Below are positions 62,152 through 64,000 of a stretch of 64,000 nt of DNA, one piece after another. The stretch's first letter is position 1. Every line of letters begins with the position of its first letter. The position numbers were made by a program, and so were the translations under genes. The notes beneath the pieces are model-generated. The model made no database searches, was not told the origin of the DNA, and was given only the letters and a program-made list of their open reading frames with translations. Source of the DNA: Aestuariicoccus sp032586235 (GTDB taxonomy: Bacteria; Pseudomonadota; Alphaproteobacteria; Rhodobacterales; Rhodobacteraceae); NCBI RefSeq assembly GCF_032586235.1, contig NZ_JAWHTD010000011.1:1-64000 (forward strand), read 5' to 3'.

Positions 62152-63893
62152 GTCTCGTCGCTTTCCAGGGTAGAGATATCGCCCTCGGGCAGGCCCAGCT
62201 CGCGCGCCTTCAGCAGGCGGCGCATGATCTTGCCGCTGCGGGTCTTGGGCAGGTTGCGGCGAAAGGCGATGTCCTTGGGCGCGACCGCCGGGCCCAGACG
62301 CGTGCGGGCAAAGCCCATCAGCTCCAGCCGCAGATCCTCTGAGGCCTCGAAGCCGGGCTTGAGCGCGACATAGGCCTTGACCAGCTCGCCCGCGGTCTCG
62401 TCGGGCACGCCGATCACGCCGACCTCGGCCACGGCGGGATGTTCGATCAGCGCGCTTTCGACCTCGAAGGGGCCAATGAGGTGGCCCGCGCTCTTGATCA
62501 GGTCCTTGTCGCGGCCCACGAACCAGAAATAGCCATCGGCATCTCGCATCGCCAGATCGCCGCTGAGATACCAGCCGTCGCGGAAGCATTTGTCGTAGCG
62601 CGCCTGTTCGTGCAGGTAGGCGCGCATCATCGACGGCCAGCCGGGGCGCAGCGCCAGCTCGCCCATGGTGCCGGGTTCGGTGATTTCCTCGGCGCCCGCG
62701 TCGGTGATCTTGACGATCCCCGCCTCGATCCCCGGCAGCGGCTTGCCCATCGAGCCCGGCTTGACGTCCATCGAGGCGTAGTTGGCGATCATGATCCCGC
62801 CGGTTTCGGTCTGCCACCAATTGTCGTGGAACGGCATGCCGAAGGTGTCGTTGCCCCAGATCACCGCCTCGGGGTTCAGCGGCTCGCCGACGCTGGCCAT
62901 GAAGCGCAGGGCGCTGAAATCATGTGACTTTGCGGCGGCGGCCCCGGCCTTCATCAGCATCCGGATGGCGGTGGGGGCGGTGTACCAGACGTTGACGTGC
63001 TCGCGCTCGAGCGTGTCGTACCAGCGGTCCACGTCGAATTCCGCCTCGTCCACGATCATCGTCACGCGGTTGGTCAGCGGCGCGATGATGCCGTAGGAGG
63101 TGCCGGTGACCCAGCCCGGATCGGCGGTGCACCAATAGACGTCGCCCGCCCTGAGGTCGAGCGCCAGCCGCCCGGTGATATTATGCGCCACGACCGCCTC
63201 GTGCACATGCTGCACGCCCTTGGGCTTGCCGGTGGTGCCCGAGGTGAAATGCAGCAGCGCGGGGTCCTCCGGGTCCATCCGTTCGGTATCGAAGCTGTCG
63301 GGGGCGGCGTCCATCAGCGCCGCCAGATCCGCGGTGCCGTCCTCGGTGCCATCGATCAGGAAGACCCGGCGCAGCTCGGGCAGGCTGTCGCGGAGCTTCT
63401 TGAGCTTGCGCTTGTAAAGCCGTTTCGAGGTCAGGATGGCGTTGGCCCCGCCGATCTCCATCCGCGACTGGATGGGTTCCGGCCCGAAGGCGGAAAAGAG
63501 CGGGCAGAAGACCGCGCCCGCCTTCAGCGTGCCCAGCACGGCGATGTATAATTCAGGCACCCGGCCCAGCAGCGAATAGACCCTGTCGCCGCGCCCGATC
63601 CCTTGCGCGCGCAGGACGTTGGCGAAGCGGTTGGCGCGGTCCTGCAACTCGGCATAGGTCAGGTCCGTCCGCGCGCCCGCCTTGTCGATCCAGCGCAGCG
63701 CGATCTGGCCGCCATGCCCGGCGGCGACGTGCCGGTCCACGGCCTCGTGCGCGATGTTCAGCTTGCCGCCCGGGAAGCCGTCGATCCTCTCGCGCGCCGC
63801 GTCCCAGGTGAAGGAGGCGCGCGTCGCCTCGTAATCCGGCATGTTGCTGTGCCGCGCGGTGTCGGGGGATTTGCGTATCCTGTCGGTGCCCAT
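62148..63893 (-). CDS. AMP-forming acyl/acetyl-CoA synthetase
   Basis: A 581-residue adenylate-forming synthetase. AMP-binding P-loop LLHFTSGTTGKPKGVQH, ETGG-like QTETGGIMIAN, and the C-terminal catalytic Lys in RSGKIMRRLLKA are present; ASMDVKPGSMGKPLPG fits acetyl-CoA synthetase-like enzymes. Start at the ATG after AAGGAGGCAAGGCAG. First gene of the synthetase-E1-E2-ACP operon, which has ATGA overlaps throughout. Acetate or a short acid is the likely substrate. Confidence 0.85.
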   Translation of the reverse strand: MGTDRIRKSPDTARHSNMPDYEATRASFTWDAARERIDGFPGGKLNIAHEAVDRHVAAGHGGQIALRWIDKAGARTDLTYAELQDRANRFANVLRAQGIGRGDRVYSLLGRVPELYIAVLGTLKAGAVFCPLFSAFGPEPIQSRMEIGGANAILTSKRLYKRKLKKLRDSLPELRRVFLIDGTEDGTADLAALMDAAPDSFDTERMDPEDPALLHFTSGTTGKPKGVQHVHEAVVAHNITGRLALDLRAGDVYWCTADPGWVTGTSYGIIAPLTNRVTMIVDEAEFDVDRWYDTLEREHVNVWYTAPTAIRMLMKAGAAAAKSHDFSALRFMASVGEPLNPEAVIWGNDTFGMPFHDNWWQTETGGIMIANYASMDVKPGSMGKPLPGIEAGIVKITDAGAEEITEPGTMGELALRPGWPSMMRAYLHEQARYDKCFRDGWYLSGDLAMRDADGYFWFVGRDKDLIKSAGHLIGPFEVESALIEHPAVAEVGVIGVPDETAGELVKAYVALKPGFEASEDLRLELMGFARTRLGPAVAPKDIAFRRNLPKTRSGKIMRRLLKARELGLPEGDISTLESDET

Positions 63894-63980
63894 CTGCCTT
63901 GCCTCCTTGACCGCACTCGGCGCCGCCTGTGGACAGGCTCTTGCCGGGGCCGACTATCGCACCGCGTCCCGGAAGGGCCC

Positions 63981-63994
63981 TTGATCTTGATCAT
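63981..63994. promoter_or_regulatory. FNR-type box upstream of the synthetase operon
   Basis: TTGAT-CTTG-ATCAT, one mismatch, 87 bases upstream of the synthetase start. No other gene begins in the last 100 bases of the window. Confidence 0.6.
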
Positions 63995-64000
63995 TTCAGC

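Overview
The window is GC-rich DNA with densely packed, often ATGA-overlapping operons and GTG/TTG starts. Its gene content is typical of Rhodobacterales (Roseobacter group, Alphaproteobacteria): a smo-type sorbitol/mannitol operon, a DHPS (dihydroxypropanesulfonate) operon fed by a TRAP transporter, a B12-dependent ribonucleotide reductase, a DUF1489 protein and many FNR-type boxes. No rRNA, tRNA, CRISPR array or insertion sequence was recognised. The organism assignment is an inference from gene content.

Layout. 0-5.5 kb: an ABC1-family kinase, a YghU-like glutathione transferase, a DUF1489 protein, and the class II ribonucleotide reductase nrdJ. nrdJ carries a foreign-looking XRE-type helix-turn-helix domain inside its reading frame and has a perfect DnaA box upstream. 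5.8-18.5 kb: a complete type I BREX phage-defence cassette on the minus strand (brxA-brxB-brxC-pglX-pglZ-brxL). Here pglX is broken by a one-base frameshift and holds an AT-richer segment after its catalytic motif, and BrxL ends in an MIT_C-like domain where a Lon peptidase domain would be expected. 18.5-19.2 kb is an apparently gene-poor boundary.

19.2-29.8 kb: a LacI-type regulator, a 14-16 bp palindromic operator and a long plus-strand operon. It encodes a small membrane protein, a three-part TRAP transporter, the dehydrogenases HpsN/HpsO/HpsP, a universal stress protein, sulfopyruvate decarboxylase ComDE and an FMN-dependent hydroxy-acid dehydrogenase (SlcD candidate). Together these would import DHPS and oxidise it through sulfolactate and sulfopyruvate to sulfoacetaldehyde; the desulfonating enzyme Xsc is not in the window. 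29.8-37.4 kb: a convergent polyol operon (smoE-F-G-K ABC importer, smoS, mtlK) with its own LacI-type regulator and two similar operator-like palindromes. A zinc alcohol dehydrogenase gene at 37.5-38.5 kb is interrupted by an in-frame TAA.

38.5-64 kb: a mosaic of short operons, at least ten of which have an FNR/FnrL-type box (TTGAT-N4-ATCAA or one to two mismatches) about 35-90 bases upstream of a start codon. Members include an L,D-transpeptidase, a FixL-like haem-PAS oxygen-sensing hybrid kinase, a host-attachment family protein, a phasin, cytochromes c, a ferric-reductase-like membrane flavocytochrome, a tandem universal stress protein, an ATP-grasp protein, a class II glutamine amidotransferase, a YtfJ/YtfI-like pair, and an acyl-CoA synthetase/fused E1/E2/acyl-carrier-protein operon. 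I read this as a low-oxygen response island. A thermolysin-like M4 protease and a 750-residue protein of unknown function sit beside each other within it and are the least understood genes here.
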